Positions 15,584-25,832 of a stretch of 64,000 nucleotides of DNA are shown here, piece after piece. The DNA lies in contig CAXBLZ010000008.1 in NCBI GenBank assembly GCA_963976735.1, positions 10,335 to 74,334 of the forward strand, in the 5' to 3' direction. How positions within the stretch are numbered: position 1 is the stretch's first letter; every line of letters starts with the position of its first letter. The stretch comes from Marimicrobium sp963976735. Lineage in GTDB: Bacteria; Pseudomonadota; Gammaproteobacteria; Pseudomonadales; Halieaceae. The notes beneath the pieces are model-generated. The model saw nothing but the letters and a program-made list of their open reading frames with translations. It made no database searches and was not told the DNA's origin. The translations under genes were made by a program, and so were the position numbers.

Positions 15584-16659
15584 GCCGCCACCGTGTGCGT
15601 ATTGTACAGCGACAGCCATAGCGGCCGGACCTCTTCCCAGGCGTACTGTGCGACGGCACGGCGCCCTTTTTCCCGCAACGCGTTGCGCAGTGTGGTGTCG
15701 GTATAGAGTTTTACTATCGCATCTGCCATGGCGCCAGCATCGTCGCGCGGCACCAGCAACGCTGTCTGTCCGTGCTGGACGATGTACGGCACGCCCCCCA
15801 CATTGGTGGATATCACCGGCAGTCCGCAGGCCAGCGCCTCGAGCACGGAGTTGGGCATATTGTCGACTCTGGAAGGGTTCAGCATCGCATCCGCGCCGTG
15901 ATACAGATCGACAACCTGCTGGCGCTCGAGCCGCCCGAGAAAGGCGACCGCATCGCCGAGGCCCAGTTGCTCAACCAGCCGCTGCAACTCGGCCTGCTGT
16001 GGACCACTGCCGGCAATCTTCAGATGCAGGGTCGGCACCGCTTCCCGGGCCAGCGCCAGTGCACGTATCGCGGTATCCAGGCCATAGATGGGCTCGAGAT
16101 TGCGGGTAATGACCAGGGTGAATACGTTGTCACGGGATTGCGTCGCGGCCGGGTAGAACATCTCCAGATCGATGATATTCGGGATAACCGCCGCGGCGAC
16201 GCCAAATTCACTGAACACTTGCCGCAAAAAACCCGAAGGTACAACCAGTTGCGCCGACCGGGCCAGGGAGGGTTTAACCCAGCGCGCTGAGGCACTGAGA
16301 TATTCGCGGGCCTCGCCGCCGCGGTAATTGACGATGACCGGGGTTTTTCGCAGCCAGCCGATCCAGATAACCGGCGCGGCAAACAACTGCCAGGACCAGC
16401 CAGAGTTCGCCATCAGGTGAATAACGTCTGTCCTGCCCGCCAGGCGCCAGATACGCCACAAATACGGCATGATGCGAAAAAAAGCACGCACTCCCTTCAG
16501 CCTTGCCACCACCGCTGGCCAGTAAGGGGCATTGGTTTGTACCAGTTCCACCTCGAGTCCCTCGTCGCCCAACAGGCGCGCGAGTTGCAGGGTTTGCATC
16601 GCCATCCCGCCATTGGGTGGAGGCAGCGGACCGACCAGCCCCAAACGCATGCGCTTCAT
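15580..16659 (-). CDS. Glycosyltransferase family 4
   Basis: About 359 residues with two Rossmann-like halves (GT-B). It opens RLGLVGPLPPPNGGMA and contains the C-terminal donor-site motif EALACGLPVISTNVGG. The ATG at 16659 overlaps the amidotransferase stop (ATGA) and has GGTGAG just upstream; a longer frame to 16713 would overlap the neighbour by 58 bases. It retains the reaction type of family 4 enzymes, but the sugar is not predictable. Confidence 0.9.
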   Translation of the reverse strand: MKRMRLGLVGPLPPPNGGMAMQTLQLARLLGDEGLEVELVQTNAPYWPAVVARLKGVRAFFRIMPYLWRIWRLAGRTDVIHLMANSGWSWQLFAAPVIWIGWLRKTPVIVNYRGGEAREYLSASARWVKPSLARSAQLVVPSGFLRQVFSEFGVAAAVIPNIIDLEMFYPAATQSRDNVFTLVITRNLEPIYGLDTAIRALALAREAVPTLHLKIAGSGPQQAELQRLVEQLGLGDAVAFLGRLERQQVVDLYHGADAMLNPSRVDNMPNSVLEALACGLPVISTNVGGVPYIVQHGQTALLVPRDDAGAMADAIVKLYTDTTLRNALREKGRRAVAQYAWEEVRPLWLSLYNTHTVAA

Positions 16660-18557
16660 CTCACCGTGAAGTCGTCGTCGGCGATGGCTGCCTGAAACAT
16701 CATCAGGGACCACAGCGGTGCACTGTATTCGCGCAAACCCGACTGGTGTTCGTTCACCAGTTTCTCAAGGTAGTTCTGGTTGAACAGGCCAGTCTGGGCC
16801 AGCCCGCCCTCCAGCAGGGATTCCCGCAGCCGCTGCTTTAGTGGGCCGCGGAACCATTTACCCAGTGGAACGCCGAAGCCCATTTTAGGGCGATACAGAA
16901 CATCCCGGGACAGATGAGGTTCCAGCGCTTTCTTCAAAATATACTTGCCTTCCTGGCCCCGCAGTTTGTAATTCACTGGCAGCCCCGATACCCACTCCAC
17001 AAACTTGTGATCGAGCAGAGGCACCCGCACTTCCAGTGAGTGGGCCATGCTGGCGCGATCCACTTTAGTGAGAATATCGCCCACCAGATAGGTTTTCATG
17101 TCCAGGTACTGGATCATCGACAGCGGATCATCGGTAGGGCTGCGACCGGCGTGATAGTTGAATGTCTCAACCGCGCGATATCCCTGCAGTTCCCGGTGCA
17201 AGGCGTCACTGAACATGGCCTTGCGCTGCGCCTCCGAGGTCAGGGACACTGAGTGCAGATAGGCTTCGACCGAGTTGCGCGCCAGAGACTCAAAGGTTGT
17301 CTTTGCGCGAAATATCCGCGGCGCCCAGTCCAGCTTCGGATAGAGCCGCCCCAGCGCACCGAACACCGGTTTGCGCAAGCCCAGCGGCAATGCACCCCGC
17401 AACCGTTCCTCGTTCATATGCCAGCGATAGCGGCGGTAACCGGCGAAGTTCTCGTCCCCGCCGTCACCCGATAGCGCAACCGTGACGCGCTCGCGGGCTA
17501 ACTGGCACACGCGGTAGGTGGGAATCGCAGAACTGTCGGCGTAGGGTTCATCGTAGAGACCGGCCAGCGTATCCAACAGATCGAAATCATCGCTGGCGAC
17601 AACGCGTTCAAGATGATTGGTGTGGTAGCGCTGCGCCACCTCTCTGGCAAAATCCGTCTCATTATACTGGGCCACATCGAAACCGATGGCGCAGGTGTTG
17701 ACCGGCTCTTGCTGCAGTTGCGCCATGGCAGCCACCACTGCACTCGAATCCACGCCACCGGATAGAAAAGCGCCCAGCGGAACCTCTGCCACCAGCCGGA
17801 TATCGACAGCCTCGCGCAAGCGCGAATAAAGCTCATCGCATAAATCGGCTTCCGAGCCAACAGCCACGGGGGTAAATGGCACATCCCAGTATTCTTGCTG
17901 GGCGGGGACAGGTTTGCCTCGCTCCACCAGCAGCGTATGCCCGGGTCTTAGCTTGTAGACATTGCGATAGATCGTTTTCGGCTCTGGAATATAGCCCAGG
18001 GTGAAATAATCCTCGACCGCCTGCGGCTCGAGTTTACGGGACAGCCCAGGGTGCGCTTTCAGGACTTTCAGCTCTGAGCCAAAGACCAACGTATGACCGT
18101 CCAGAATGGAGAAGAAAAGCGGTTTGATGCCCAGTCTGTCCCGCGCCAGAAAGACGCATTGACGACGCTTGTCGTAGAGCGCAAACGCAAACATACCGCG
18201 AAAACGTTTTACGCAGGCCTCACCCCATTCCAGCCATGCGTAAATGATGACCTCAGTATCGCAGCGGGTGCGAAACTGGTATCCGCAGGCCTTGAGTTCT
18301 TGCGCCAGTTCACCGAAGTTATAGATTTCCCCGTTGTACACCAGGCATACATTGCCATCGGCGCTGAACATGGGTTGTTGGCCGGAGGACAAATCGATGA
18401 TAGACAGACGCCGGTGTGCCAGTGCCACGCCAGGTTCCAGAAACACACCCCCTTCATCAGGGCCGCGATGGAACTGGGTCTGGTTCATAGCCTGTAACAG
18501 GTTTTTGTCGAACTCGCTGTGTCCAACAGTATCGAAAAGCCCGGCAATCCCACACAT
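16656..18557 (-). CDS. Exosortase A system amidotransferase 1 (AsnB-like, full length)
   Basis: A 633-residue class II glutamine amidotransferase. It starts MCGIAGLF, so Cys2 is the glutaminase nucleophile after Met removal; the N-terminal domain ends near residue 200. The synthetase domain has SGGVDSS and ALSGDGGDENFAG. It matches the exosortase-associated amidotransferase family in length and order. It would hydrolyse glutamine and pass ammonia to an adenylated carboxylate, for example a uronic acid of the polysaccharide (inference). It follows the family 4 glycosyltransferase at 18561-19733 by 3 bases. Confidence 0.92.
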   Translation of the reverse strand: MCGIAGLFDTVGHSEFDKNLLQAMNQTQFHRGPDEGGVFLEPGVALAHRRLSIIDLSSGQQPMFSADGNVCLVYNGEIYNFGELAQELKACGYQFRTRCDTEVIIYAWLEWGEACVKRFRGMFAFALYDKRRQCVFLARDRLGIKPLFFSILDGHTLVFGSELKVLKAHPGLSRKLEPQAVEDYFTLGYIPEPKTIYRNVYKLRPGHTLLVERGKPVPAQQEYWDVPFTPVAVGSEADLCDELYSRLREAVDIRLVAEVPLGAFLSGGVDSSAVVAAMAQLQQEPVNTCAIGFDVAQYNETDFAREVAQRYHTNHLERVVASDDFDLLDTLAGLYDEPYADSSAIPTYRVCQLARERVTVALSGDGGDENFAGYRRYRWHMNEERLRGALPLGLRKPVFGALGRLYPKLDWAPRIFRAKTTFESLARNSVEAYLHSVSLTSEAQRKAMFSDALHRELQGYRAVETFNYHAGRSPTDDPLSMIQYLDMKTYLVGDILTKVDRASMAHSLEVRVPLLDHKFVEWVSGLPVNYKLRGQEGKYILKKALEPHLSRDVLYRPKMGFGVPLGKWFRGPLKQRLRESLLEGGLAQTGLFNQNYLEKLVNEHQSGLREYSAPLWSLMMFQAAIADDDFTVR

Positions 18558-18560
18558 AGC

Positions 18561-19733
18561 CTATCCTGTAGTCTCTCTCGCTATAACGGCTGAACGCCCC
18601 AGCAGTTCGTCATACACCTGCAGATAGGCGCTCACCGTCCTGTCCCAGTCGAACCGTTGACAGACACGCTGCCGCGCATTGTTGCCCTGCCTGATCCGCT
18701 GGGCATCATCCTTTAACAGGTCCGCCAATGCCTTTGCCAGCGCGCGATGGTCTCCCACCTGAATCAGGCTGCCATTGCAGCCCTGCTTCACCAGTTCCAC
18801 ATTGCCGCCGACCGCTGTCGCTATCACCGGCAGGCCGCTGGCCATGGCTTCAAGTACCGTGTTGGATATGCCTTCACCCAGAGAAGGAAGTACAAAGACA
18901 TCCATCACCTGCAGCAGTTCAGGCACATCCTTCCTGTCCCCTGGCATCCAGACACAATCCTGCAACGCCAACTGTTCCACCAACTGCTTCAATTGCGGGT
19001 ATAGCGGACCATCGCCGACGATGACCAGACGCAACCTGGCACTCATGGCAGGATCAACTTCGCGCAAGTACGCTACCGCCCGCAGCAAAAGTTGCTGGTC
19101 TTTTACAGGTGTCAGACGGCCGACTGTTCCTGCCACCAAGATACCATCATGCTGTTGCCACTGCGCAGGCAATAATGCCAATGGCTTCACAGTTTCAGGT
19201 GCGAACCGGCTGTGATCAACTCCATTGTATATTTGTGCGACCTTCCTGGTGCTGACGCCCACTCTCTCAATGAGCCAGCGCTCCAGATCTTTACTGACTG
19301 CGATGTAGCGGTGTATGAACATCCGCATGAAGCGGCGAAAGGCCAGGTACTTCCAATTGCTTCCATCCAGGTCGTTCACCTCACGACCATGCTCACCGTG
19401 CACGCGCTTGATTTTACGCAGCCCCAGACTGCACAGTTGCGATTCCAGCGCAGCCATATTGCGGCTGTGAATGATATCCGGGCTCAGTTGCTTCAGCAGA
19501 CGCCGCAATTTCGCATAGCAGCGCAGGTCATACCCCTCGCGCTTGTGAAGTTCAATCACTGTTACGTCGTCTGCGTGAATACGGTGCGCGAACTCGTCTG
19601 CTGTGGTGAGACAGATAATGACATGCCGATAGCGATCACGTGGCGAGCGGTTGATGATATTAACCAGCCCGTTCTCCAGCCCTCCCGTCGACAGGGCATA
19701 GATAATGTGAGCGACTAGTGGCCTGTCATCCAT
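18561..19733 (-). CDS. XrtA-associated family 4 glycosyltransferase
   Basis: About 390 residues, GT-B fold, with VAHIIYALSTGGLENGLVN at the N-terminus and EAMASGLPVIATAVGG near the donor site. The N-terminal wording is typical of the glycosyltransferase that always sits beside exosortase A. Its ATG at 19733 shares a base with the XrtA stop (TGATG), so it is coupled to XrtA translation; a TTG one codon earlier is in frame but unlikely. Confidence 0.92.
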   Translation of the reverse strand: MDDRPLVAHIIYALSTGGLENGLVNIINRSPRDRYRHVIICLTTADEFAHRIHADDVTVIELHKREGYDLRCYAKLRRLLKQLSPDIIHSRNMAALESQLCSLGLRKIKRVHGEHGREVNDLDGSNWKYLAFRRFMRMFIHRYIAVSKDLERWLIERVGVSTRKVAQIYNGVDHSRFAPETVKPLALLPAQWQQHDGILVAGTVGRLTPVKDQQLLLRAVAYLREVDPAMSARLRLVIVGDGPLYPQLKQLVEQLALQDCVWMPGDRKDVPELLQVMDVFVLPSLGEGISNTVLEAMASGLPVIATAVGGNVELVKQGCNGSLIQVGDHRALAKALADLLKDDAQRIRQGNNARQRVCQRFDWDRTVSAYLQVYDELLGRSAVIARETTG

Positions 19734-21274
19734 CAAGGCGCCAGCGGCGTCACTTGCCGCAGGCTTTGGTAGAGCAGCGGACCGTAGTCGTTAACAAACT
19801 CCTGCAGTGTCGCGGCGCCATCGCCGTGCTGCAAGTCCACCGGTGTTACAACGATTACCCGGTAGGTAACGGAATCACCAAAGCCAAGACGCGCCAGTGT
19901 CTGCTGCAATTTGGCGTAATAGTCATTAGAGGTGCTGACGCCGCCCACGACATACCAGGACCAGACGAGCAGACTGTCACTGGCACTGCGTATCTGCGCC
20001 ACATCAACCAGCAGTTCACCGTCGGGACTGTCTATTGTGACTTTGTCCTGATCGACAACACGCCAACCGCTATCATCACGGGTAAACAGGGTATTGCTGC
20101 CGATGACATCTGCACCCTCGATAGTGCCATCAGCGAACTGCACAATAATCCCGACATGATCCTGGCCGCGCCGATAGAAAGAGACGCTCTGGCCAGACAC
20201 CCTGGATACGGGTCTCCATCCCCAATCCGCCACAGCGGCATTGCGCCAGCCCCCTTCGGGCGAGGGAAACGCCACAGAATTTCGCTCCGACGATGCCGGG
20301 CCAAACACCTGGTGCGCCAACAGTGGTGCGACAGCAGCCATTAGCACGGCACTGACAAATGTGACTACCAGTAACCCGTTGCTGCTGCCGGTGAGGTTGC
20401 CGGGGTCGACGATACCGGCTTGCACAGTTGCCTCGTCCTGATCATCTTCGCGGAAGAATGATCCCACCCAGAACAACAGGAAAATCACGATACCGAAGAA
20501 TACCCAACCGTAGACCAGGTGATCGGCACCCGTGGCGATTGTCATATCACTCATATGACCCAACATCACGATCATATAGGCGCGCACGGTATTCGCAAAA
20601 ACCGGCATGATGGCAGAGACAAGAACAAAGATCAGGCGTCGTGTCCAGCTTCGATACGTCAGGTAAGCGTAGAGCACACCTACTGTTATTGACGCGATGA
20701 TATAACGCACACCACTACAGGCTTCAACCACCGACCAGTTGCCGGTAGGCAAACTGAAATACAGGCCTTCACGATACACGGGTATGCCCGTCATCTGGAT
20801 CATCCACACTGTGGAAGTCGCTGTAAACTCCATCATGGGCGCCACCAGTCCCTCCCCGATAGGTACCGCGAAGAAGAGGAAAAACAGCGGGAAAGCCATC
20901 ACCATGCCGAGCCGGTGACCCATGATCGCCCAGGAACCCACAATCAGCATCGCAACCAGCGCCAGTTGCTGGATAACCGCCACATCGACCAACCATGCAA
21001 GCAGCCAGCCGAAACCTATTGGCAGCAGCAACAGCCCGACCCACCAAGCCGGCTGCGGATTGATCGACACCAGTAAATCGCGGCGCGTCCATATCAGCCA
21101 GAGCGAGATGGGAAGAATCAAAAAGCCATGGGCAAAGGTCTCTGACCGGGACCAGATATACACCATGGACCAGGCGGTTTGATGGAAAATCAGCAGCACC
21201 GCGAGACAAAACAGGCCCGCTGCCCACAGACTGCTGCGCACTGTAATCCTGTCCGCCATGCCGCTAGCTGCCAC
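19733..21274 (-). CDS. xrtA: Exosortase A fused to an EpsI-like domain
   Basis: A 513-residue membrane protease/transpeptidase-like enzyme. About eight membrane helices fill residues 15-290. The proposed catalytic residues are visible: Cys186 in VEACSGVRY, Arg231 in FANTVRAYM and His252 in GADHLVYGW. After a last helix near 305-325, residues 330-510 form a periplasmic EpsI-like domain. XrtA recognises C-terminal PEP-CTERM signals, cleaves them and probably links the protein to another molecule. The start is GTG at 21274 or ATG at 21259 (five codons later); the ATG is also plausible. Residue numbers use the GTG. It follows the FemAB-like gene by 5 bases. Confidence 0.95.
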   Translation of the reverse strand: MAASGMADRITVRSSLWAAGLFCLAVLLIFHQTAWSMVYIWSRSETFAHGFLILPISLWLIWTRRDLLVSINPQPAWWVGLLLLPIGFGWLLAWLVDVAVIQQLALVAMLIVGSWAIMGHRLGMVMAFPLFFLFFAVPIGEGLVAPMMEFTATSTVWMIQMTGIPVYREGLYFSLPTGNWSVVEACSGVRYIIASITVGVLYAYLTYRSWTRRLIFVLVSAIMPVFANTVRAYMIVMLGHMSDMTIATGADHLVYGWVFFGIVIFLLFWVGSFFREDDQDEATVQAGIVDPGNLTGSSNGLLVVTFVSAVLMAAVAPLLAHQVFGPASSERNSVAFPSPEGGWRNAAVADWGWRPVSRVSGQSVSFYRRGQDHVGIIVQFADGTIEGADVIGSNTLFTRDDSGWRVVDQDKVTIDSPDGELLVDVAQIRSASDSLLVWSWYVVGGVSTSNDYYAKLQQTLARLGFGDSVTYRVIVVTPVDLQHGDGAATLQEFVNDYGPLLYQSLRQVTPLAP

Positions 21275-21279
21275 CGCTT

Positions 21280-22308
21280 CTAACCCAGCGACCGGGCCAA
21301 AAATGGCCCCATGAAATTTGCCACTGGCAGCGGCAATTTGCTCCAGACGTTTATCATAAGCTGGTATTTGGGATTCAGCGGATTGACGTCCGGTACCGAG
21401 GTAGACTTCACCAGATAGTATTCGTAAGGCAGCGGCTGGGGCTCGAAGCCAAAATTTTTCTTGAAGCTGTAAGGCCCGGTACCGGCCTTGCTCCGACCGA
21501 AATCAAAGAGGCGATATCCCTGCCCCGCCGAGTAGCGCATCAGTTCCCAGTACATCACATGGTTGACGCCCTTGATCGTGCGGGCCTCGGAGGTGCTGCC
21601 ACCGTAGTAGGGAATCACCTCGTCCCTGAAATAGAAACTCATCACAGCTGCGACATCCTTTTCCTGGTGTTTGATCATCAGTACACTGCAGTCATCGCCA
21701 AATACCTGTCGCAGTATGCGCAAATACTTGACGGAGAATACCGGTGTCCCGAGGTTTCTTACGCTCTCTGAATACACCCGGTACAGGCGCTCGACGCCTG
21801 CATCCCACTCGCTGCTCAAGCCTTCCTTGAGACCCTTGCGCACCATAGCGCGCTGCCTGTTGGGTATGGCTTTGAGGTTGACGTCATCACAGGGATCAAT
21901 CGCTTTGCGGAAGGTGTAGTAAAGTTCCTTGACCGGCCAATCGGCATTACTGGGCGTCATATTGCGCAGTTCGAGCGCATCAACCTTGAGTTGCTGTGCC
22001 AGTCTGCAGGCCTCTTCGCGCAACGTCGTGGCCACGGTATCGTTATCGGCGACAATTCCACCGTAGACACAAAAAGGCAGCGAAGCGAGCGTATTACCGA
22101 ACAGTACGCTGTTGATCTGGGCCAACGGCAGCACACCGACAATCTCTCCGGCGTCCTCGGCATAGAGAAAAAAAGTGCTGTGACCGAACGCACGCTCCAA
22201 TACAGTTTTCCAACCGGCGCGGTGGAAAAAGGTGGCCCCTGGTGCTGCGTTCACATACGCGTCCCAGCGCTCCATCATCGGCGCATCCAACTGCCCGACA
22301 GTCACCAT
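21280..22308 (-). CDS. FemAB-like XrtA/PEP-CTERM system protein
   Basis: About 342 residues with a double GNAT-like FemAB fold. The segment FDFGRSKAGTGPYSFKKNFGF is replaced here by its key residues FDFGRSK...FKKNFGFEP, a typical FemAB-subfamily signature. FemAB relatives transfer amino acids from aminoacyl-tRNA to cell-wall precursors; the XrtA subfamily substrate is unknown. The ATG at 22308 overlaps the deacetylase stop as TGATG. A GTG one codon upstream is in frame but less likely. Confidence 0.9.
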   Translation of the reverse strand: MVTVGQLDAPMMERWDAYVNAAPGATFFHRAGWKTVLERAFGHSTFFLYAEDAGEIVGVLPLAQINSVLFGNTLASLPFCVYGGIVADNDTVATTLREEACRLAQQLKVDALELRNMTPSNADWPVKELYYTFRKAIDPCDDVNLKAIPNRQRAMVRKGLKEGLSSEWDAGVERLYRVYSESVRNLGTPVFSVKYLRILRQVFGDDCSVLMIKHQEKDVAAVMSFYFRDEVIPYYGGSTSEARTIKGVNHVMYWELMRYSAGQGYRLFDFGRSKAGTGPYSFKKNFGFEPQPLPYEYYLVKSTSVPDVNPLNPKYQLMINVWSKLPLPVANFMGPFLARSLG

Positions 22309-23183
22309 CACTGTCGCGCCTCCACGGGCAGAAATATATCGTCCATACGCCCCCAGCGGAAATCGCCGAGCAAACGCTCCAGCCGCGCATAGGTGCGATC
22401 CAGGTTGAGATAGTGCCTGAAGCGCGTGCGCATACCCAACCCCTCGGGCCGCGGTTGCTCCGGATCGATTTCCCAGGGGTGAAAATAGAAGATTCCGGCC
22501 TCACCATCGACGCGGTTGACACGCGACATGGCCCAGCGGGAGAACGCGTAAGGAAACAGTCGAAACCAACCGCCTCCACCACAATTGATATTTCTGCCCG
22601 CCAGCGGCACGGTGGTTATCGGTATTTCCAGCAGGCGGTCTCCGGCTGTGTCGAATGCGAAGCGCGGAGCGCCAGGGATACCGTACAGGTCGTGCCGAAT
22701 GGGAACTATGCTGGAACTGTAACGATACCCTGCCAGCGCCAGTTCCTCCCAGGCCCAGGACTCGCTGGCACCAATGGAATAACTGGCAGCGCGATAACCC
22801 AGCACCGGTTCACCGGTGATGTCCTGCAGCAGTTTCCGCGTGCGCTCGATGTCAGCCCGAAATGCCGCGGGCGTTTGGGTGTTGACCCGGATATGCTCCC
22901 AGCCGTGGCTGGCAATTTCATGACCTTCACTGACAATGCGTTTCACCAGCGCCGGGAAACGCTCGGCAACCCAGCCGAGAGTAAAAAACGTGCCCCGCAC
23001 ATCGTTGTTCCCGAACAGGTCCAGAATCCGGTGGGTATTGCCTTCGACACGCAGCGGCCAATTTTGCCACTGTGCCTTATCGACCCGCGATTCAAACGCC
23101 GACACCTGGAAATAATCCTCGACATCAACGGTCATCGCGTTGATGGGGCCTGTGGCCTGAATCGCTGCCGACTCTCGACGCAT
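22308..23183 (-). CDS. XrtA-associated polysaccharide deacetylase (DUF3473 type)
   Basis: About 291 residues. NodB-fold enzyme with the metal motif MTVDVEDYFQV at residues 17-27 and EIASHGWEH for the zinc-binding histidines; the C-terminal DUF3473 extension contains YFHPWEIDPEQPRP. It would deacetylate amino sugars of the polysaccharide. It shares TGATG with the WecB gene upstream and with FemAB downstream, so WecB, deacetylase and FemAB are a tightly coupled trio. Confidence 0.93.
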   Translation of the reverse strand: MRRESAAIQATGPINAMTVDVEDYFQVSAFESRVDKAQWQNWPLRVEGNTHRILDLFGNNDVRGTFFTLGWVAERFPALVKRIVSEGHEIASHGWEHIRVNTQTPAAFRADIERTRKLLQDITGEPVLGYRAASYSIGASESWAWEELALAGYRYSSSIVPIRHDLYGIPGAPRFAFDTAGDRLLEIPITTVPLAGRNINCGGGGWFRLFPYAFSRWAMSRVNRVDGEAGIFYFHPWEIDPEQPRPEGLGMRTRFRHYLNLDRTYARLERLLGDFRWGRMDDIFLPVEARQ

Positions 23184-24325
23184 CACCGCTCGTTACTCGC
23201 CCATGCATTTATAGTCTTGACGATCCGCTGTGCGCTCTCCCCATCCCAAAGATCAGGGATACAACCAACCTTACCGCCGGATGTCATGATATCCTCGTAG
23301 CACTGCAGAATCGCATCCGTATCAGTACCCACAACCGTGTTCGTACCCTGGCTGACAGTAATCGGGCGCTCGGTATTTTCCCGCAGTGTGATGCAGGGAA
23401 CACCAAGGGCGGTTGTCTCTTCCTGGATGCCACCCGAATCGGTGAGCACGACACGCGCATCCTTCATCAGTCCCAGCATTTCCAGATAGCCCTGCGGACC
23501 GATTGTTGTGATTGCAGAGTCCGCCAGCAGGCCTTCCAGGCCAGCATCCGCTATACGCGCCTCCGTGCGAGGATGAATAGGAAACAAAAGCGGCGTACGC
23601 TGACTGATTTTTGCGAGTACCTGAAGCAGCCGCGACAGTACTACCGGGTCATCGACATTAGACGGTCGGTGTAATGTGACCAAACCATACCCGGCGTCGG
23701 TGCTGCTGTTGTCGGTACCAATGGCGCTGGCCAACGTTGTTCGGGCAGGCACGGCTTTGGAGAGGTTATAGCGGAGTGAGTCGATCATCACATTGCCAAC
23801 GAAATGCACCTTTTCGAGTGCGATCCCTTCGCGCGCCAAATTGTCCATCGCCTCGGCTTCAGTGATAAACAATAACTCTGATAACTGGTCGGTAAGAATA
23901 CGATTGATTTCCTCAGGCATGCTGCGGTCACCGCTGCGCAATCCCGCCTCAACATGAATTACAGGGATACCTTTTTTGACTGCTACCAGCGCGCAGGCTA
24001 TGGTCGAGTTGACATCACCGACGACTAATACGGCCAGCGGCGGTGATGCATCCAGCACCGGCTCGAAGCGCTTCATTATATCGGCAGTCTGTTGCGCGTG
24101 GGAGCCTGAACCCACACCCAGATCAACGTCCGGCTCGGGAATATTCAACTGATCGAAAAAAGCATGCTTCATCGCCGCGTCATAGTGTTGCCCCGTGTGC
24201 AACAAGCGCGCTGACAGCGCTGATTCAGGCTGGGCGAAGGCCCGCATGATCGGGGCAATCTTCATGAAATTCGGTCGGGCGCCAACGACACAAAGAATCT
24301 GCCCCGACCCCAATAAGGCGCTCAT
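23183..24325 (-). CDS. wecB: UDP-N-acetylglucosamine 2-epimerase
   Basis: A 380-residue non-hydrolysing UDP-GlcNAc 2-epimerase that gives UDP-ManNAc. Visible signatures are CVVGARPNFMKIAP at the N-terminus, VTLHRPSNVDD, and DSGGIQEETTALGVP for the nucleotide site. It supplies precursor to the locus; together with the dehydrogenase and epimerase at 35366-37724 it suggests an N-acetylhexosamine-rich polymer. Start ATG at 24325, 11 bases after the outer-membrane barrel gene. Confidence 0.94.
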   Translation of the reverse strand: MSALLGSGQILCVVGARPNFMKIAPIMRAFAQPESALSARLLHTGQHYDAAMKHAFFDQLNIPEPDVDLGVGSGSHAQQTADIMKRFEPVLDASPPLAVLVVGDVNSTIACALVAVKKGIPVIHVEAGLRSGDRSMPEEINRILTDQLSELLFITEAEAMDNLAREGIALEKVHFVGNVMIDSLRYNLSKAVPARTTLASAIGTDNSSTDAGYGLVTLHRPSNVDDPVVLSRLLQVLAKISQRTPLLFPIHPRTEARIADAGLEGLLADSAITTIGPQGYLEMLGLMKDARVVLTDSGGIQEETTALGVPCITLRENTERPITVSQGTNTVVGTDTDAILQCYEDIMTSGGKVGCIPDLWDGESAQRIVKTINAWASNER

Positions 24326-24336
24326 AGTGGTTTTTC

Positions 24337-25830
24337 CTAGAGGCGGATATTGAGAGTCGCCATGATTCGGTTTTCCTGGTATTCACTGAAATCGTTGTCT
24401 GACTGCTGATCGGTGTAGCGGTAATTGAGTGAAATACTCATACGCTCATTCAATGCCCTCCCCACCGTCAGGCTCGTTGTCCAAGCTTCAGAGTTGTTGG
24501 CCAACTGTGTATTGTTCTGGCCAAATATCGATCGCGGCTCATCCTGCCGCCACGATACTGTGGCAGACATCGTATAGGTCCTGGAGATGAGTGGAGAAAA
24601 CGTCAGAGCCACATCGTCATAGGTCGACTTCTCACCATTGTCTTCCTGGGTCTGGTTCGAATGACTGCCGATGAAATTGATCCTGGCGCGACGTCCCGCA
24701 TAGGTATATCCCACAGTGAAGCGCTCATCAATGATCGGGCTCTGCGTATTCTGCGAGGAAAAGTTACGGATGTTCTGGTTAAAGTCATTGCCCTCGGTCA
24801 GCAGGTCGCGGCCAAAAGTAATCGACTTTTTGTACGAGGCCGAAAATACATTGCGCTTGTGCGTGTGTGAAATACTGAACCGTGGCGTGCTCCCGAAAAA
24901 CCTGTCCCCCATGCCGACACTGACTCTCGTACGTGGAGTGGGTGTCCATTTCACGCCCAGATCCCATGTTCTGCCGTTAGTATCCTGATCGTTGTAGGTT
25001 TGGAAATCATTCCATTCCCAGCCATAGGAACCATTGACCTGCCAGCGGCGATCTATCTGGTACCCAAGGTTCACGCCTGCCGACTTCAGCTCCGAATCTT
25101 CCCGTGGCACTGCTGTGCCGTTTTCCTCGAAGAACAGGTCATTATCGTCGTAAGACACCTTTCTGTAATTGCCGAACAAGTCCCAGGAGATACGGGAGGA
25201 CCTTCCACTTTCCAGATTCGTCGACCACGAGTCACTACTGCTGTTGCTAACAGAATCGGCGGTATTGATAACCTCATTGTAGTTGTAGCGCAGATTGTAG
25301 GTGGCAAAATTTTTCAATCGCCTCGAAAGCACAGGGGTCAGTGAGTAGCGGTAATAGGTGTTGGTATTGCCGTTGGTATCAAATGAATCCCCTCCGCCAC
25401 CGACAAACGGGGTAACCTCATTCTGGTTCGCTCGACCACTCGCATTCAGCTTCAGCCAGTCATCGATCAAAATCGCCGAGCCTTTTGCAGTGATATTCGG
25501 TGAAAACTGACTGCGGTTCCCAAGTGAACCACCGCCACAATCGTTGTCCTTGAGTTGGCTGTCCGTTAGCGTATTGAATTGCACAGAGCCATTGATATTG
25601 AAATCGGCCTTATTCCCCTCACCCTTGATTGATCCGGACGGCGTCACCGTACCTACCCATGCATCCTGCTTGTTATCCTTACTCAAACAGACGTTATCGG
25701 TATATGTCACACCGGGAGCGACAGCGGCTGAGGTAGTGAACTCCGCAGCAAACCCGCCAGCGGGCAGCGCGCAACCCACGACGACACAGGGAATGTAACG
25801 AAGGATTCGTTGCGCAGAGCCAGATTTCAT
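24337..25830 (-). CDS. PEP-CTERM system outer-membrane beta-barrel protein
   Basis: A 497-residue protein with a signal peptide (CVVVGCALPAGGFAA then EFTTS) followed by alternating aromatic/polar strands through to a C-terminal strand ending in MATLNIRL. It belongs to the outer-membrane barrel family found in XrtA loci and may be the polysaccharide export pore, since the Wza-like protein here lacks an extended barrel. It follows the autokinase gene by 2 bases. Confidence 0.88.
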   Translation of the reverse strand: MKSGSAQRILRYIPCVVVGCALPAGGFAAEFTTSAAVAPGVTYTDNVCLSKDNKQDAWVGTVTPSGSIKGEGNKADFNINGSVQFNTLTDSQLKDNDCGGGSLGNRSQFSPNITAKGSAILIDDWLKLNASGRANQNEVTPFVGGGGDSFDTNGNTNTYYRYSLTPVLSRRLKNFATYNLRYNYNEVINTADSVSNSSSDSWSTNLESGRSSRISWDLFGNYRKVSYDDNDLFFEENGTAVPREDSELKSAGVNLGYQIDRRWQVNGSYGWEWNDFQTYNDQDTNGRTWDLGVKWTPTPRTRVSVGMGDRFFGSTPRFSISHTHKRNVFSASYKKSITFGRDLLTEGNDFNQNIRNFSSQNTQSPIIDERFTVGYTYAGRRARINFIGSHSNQTQEDNGEKSTYDDVALTFSPLISRTYTMSATVSWRQDEPRSIFGQNNTQLANNSEAWTTSLTVGRALNERMSISLNYRYTDQQSDNDFSEYQENRIMATLNIRL

Positions 25831-25832
25831 GC

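Noticed and set aside
22242..23300. Long open frame on the plus strand opposite the deacetylase
   Set aside because: It is antisense to a well-supported deacetylase and WecB end, with no recognisable motif; a GC-rich shadow frame.
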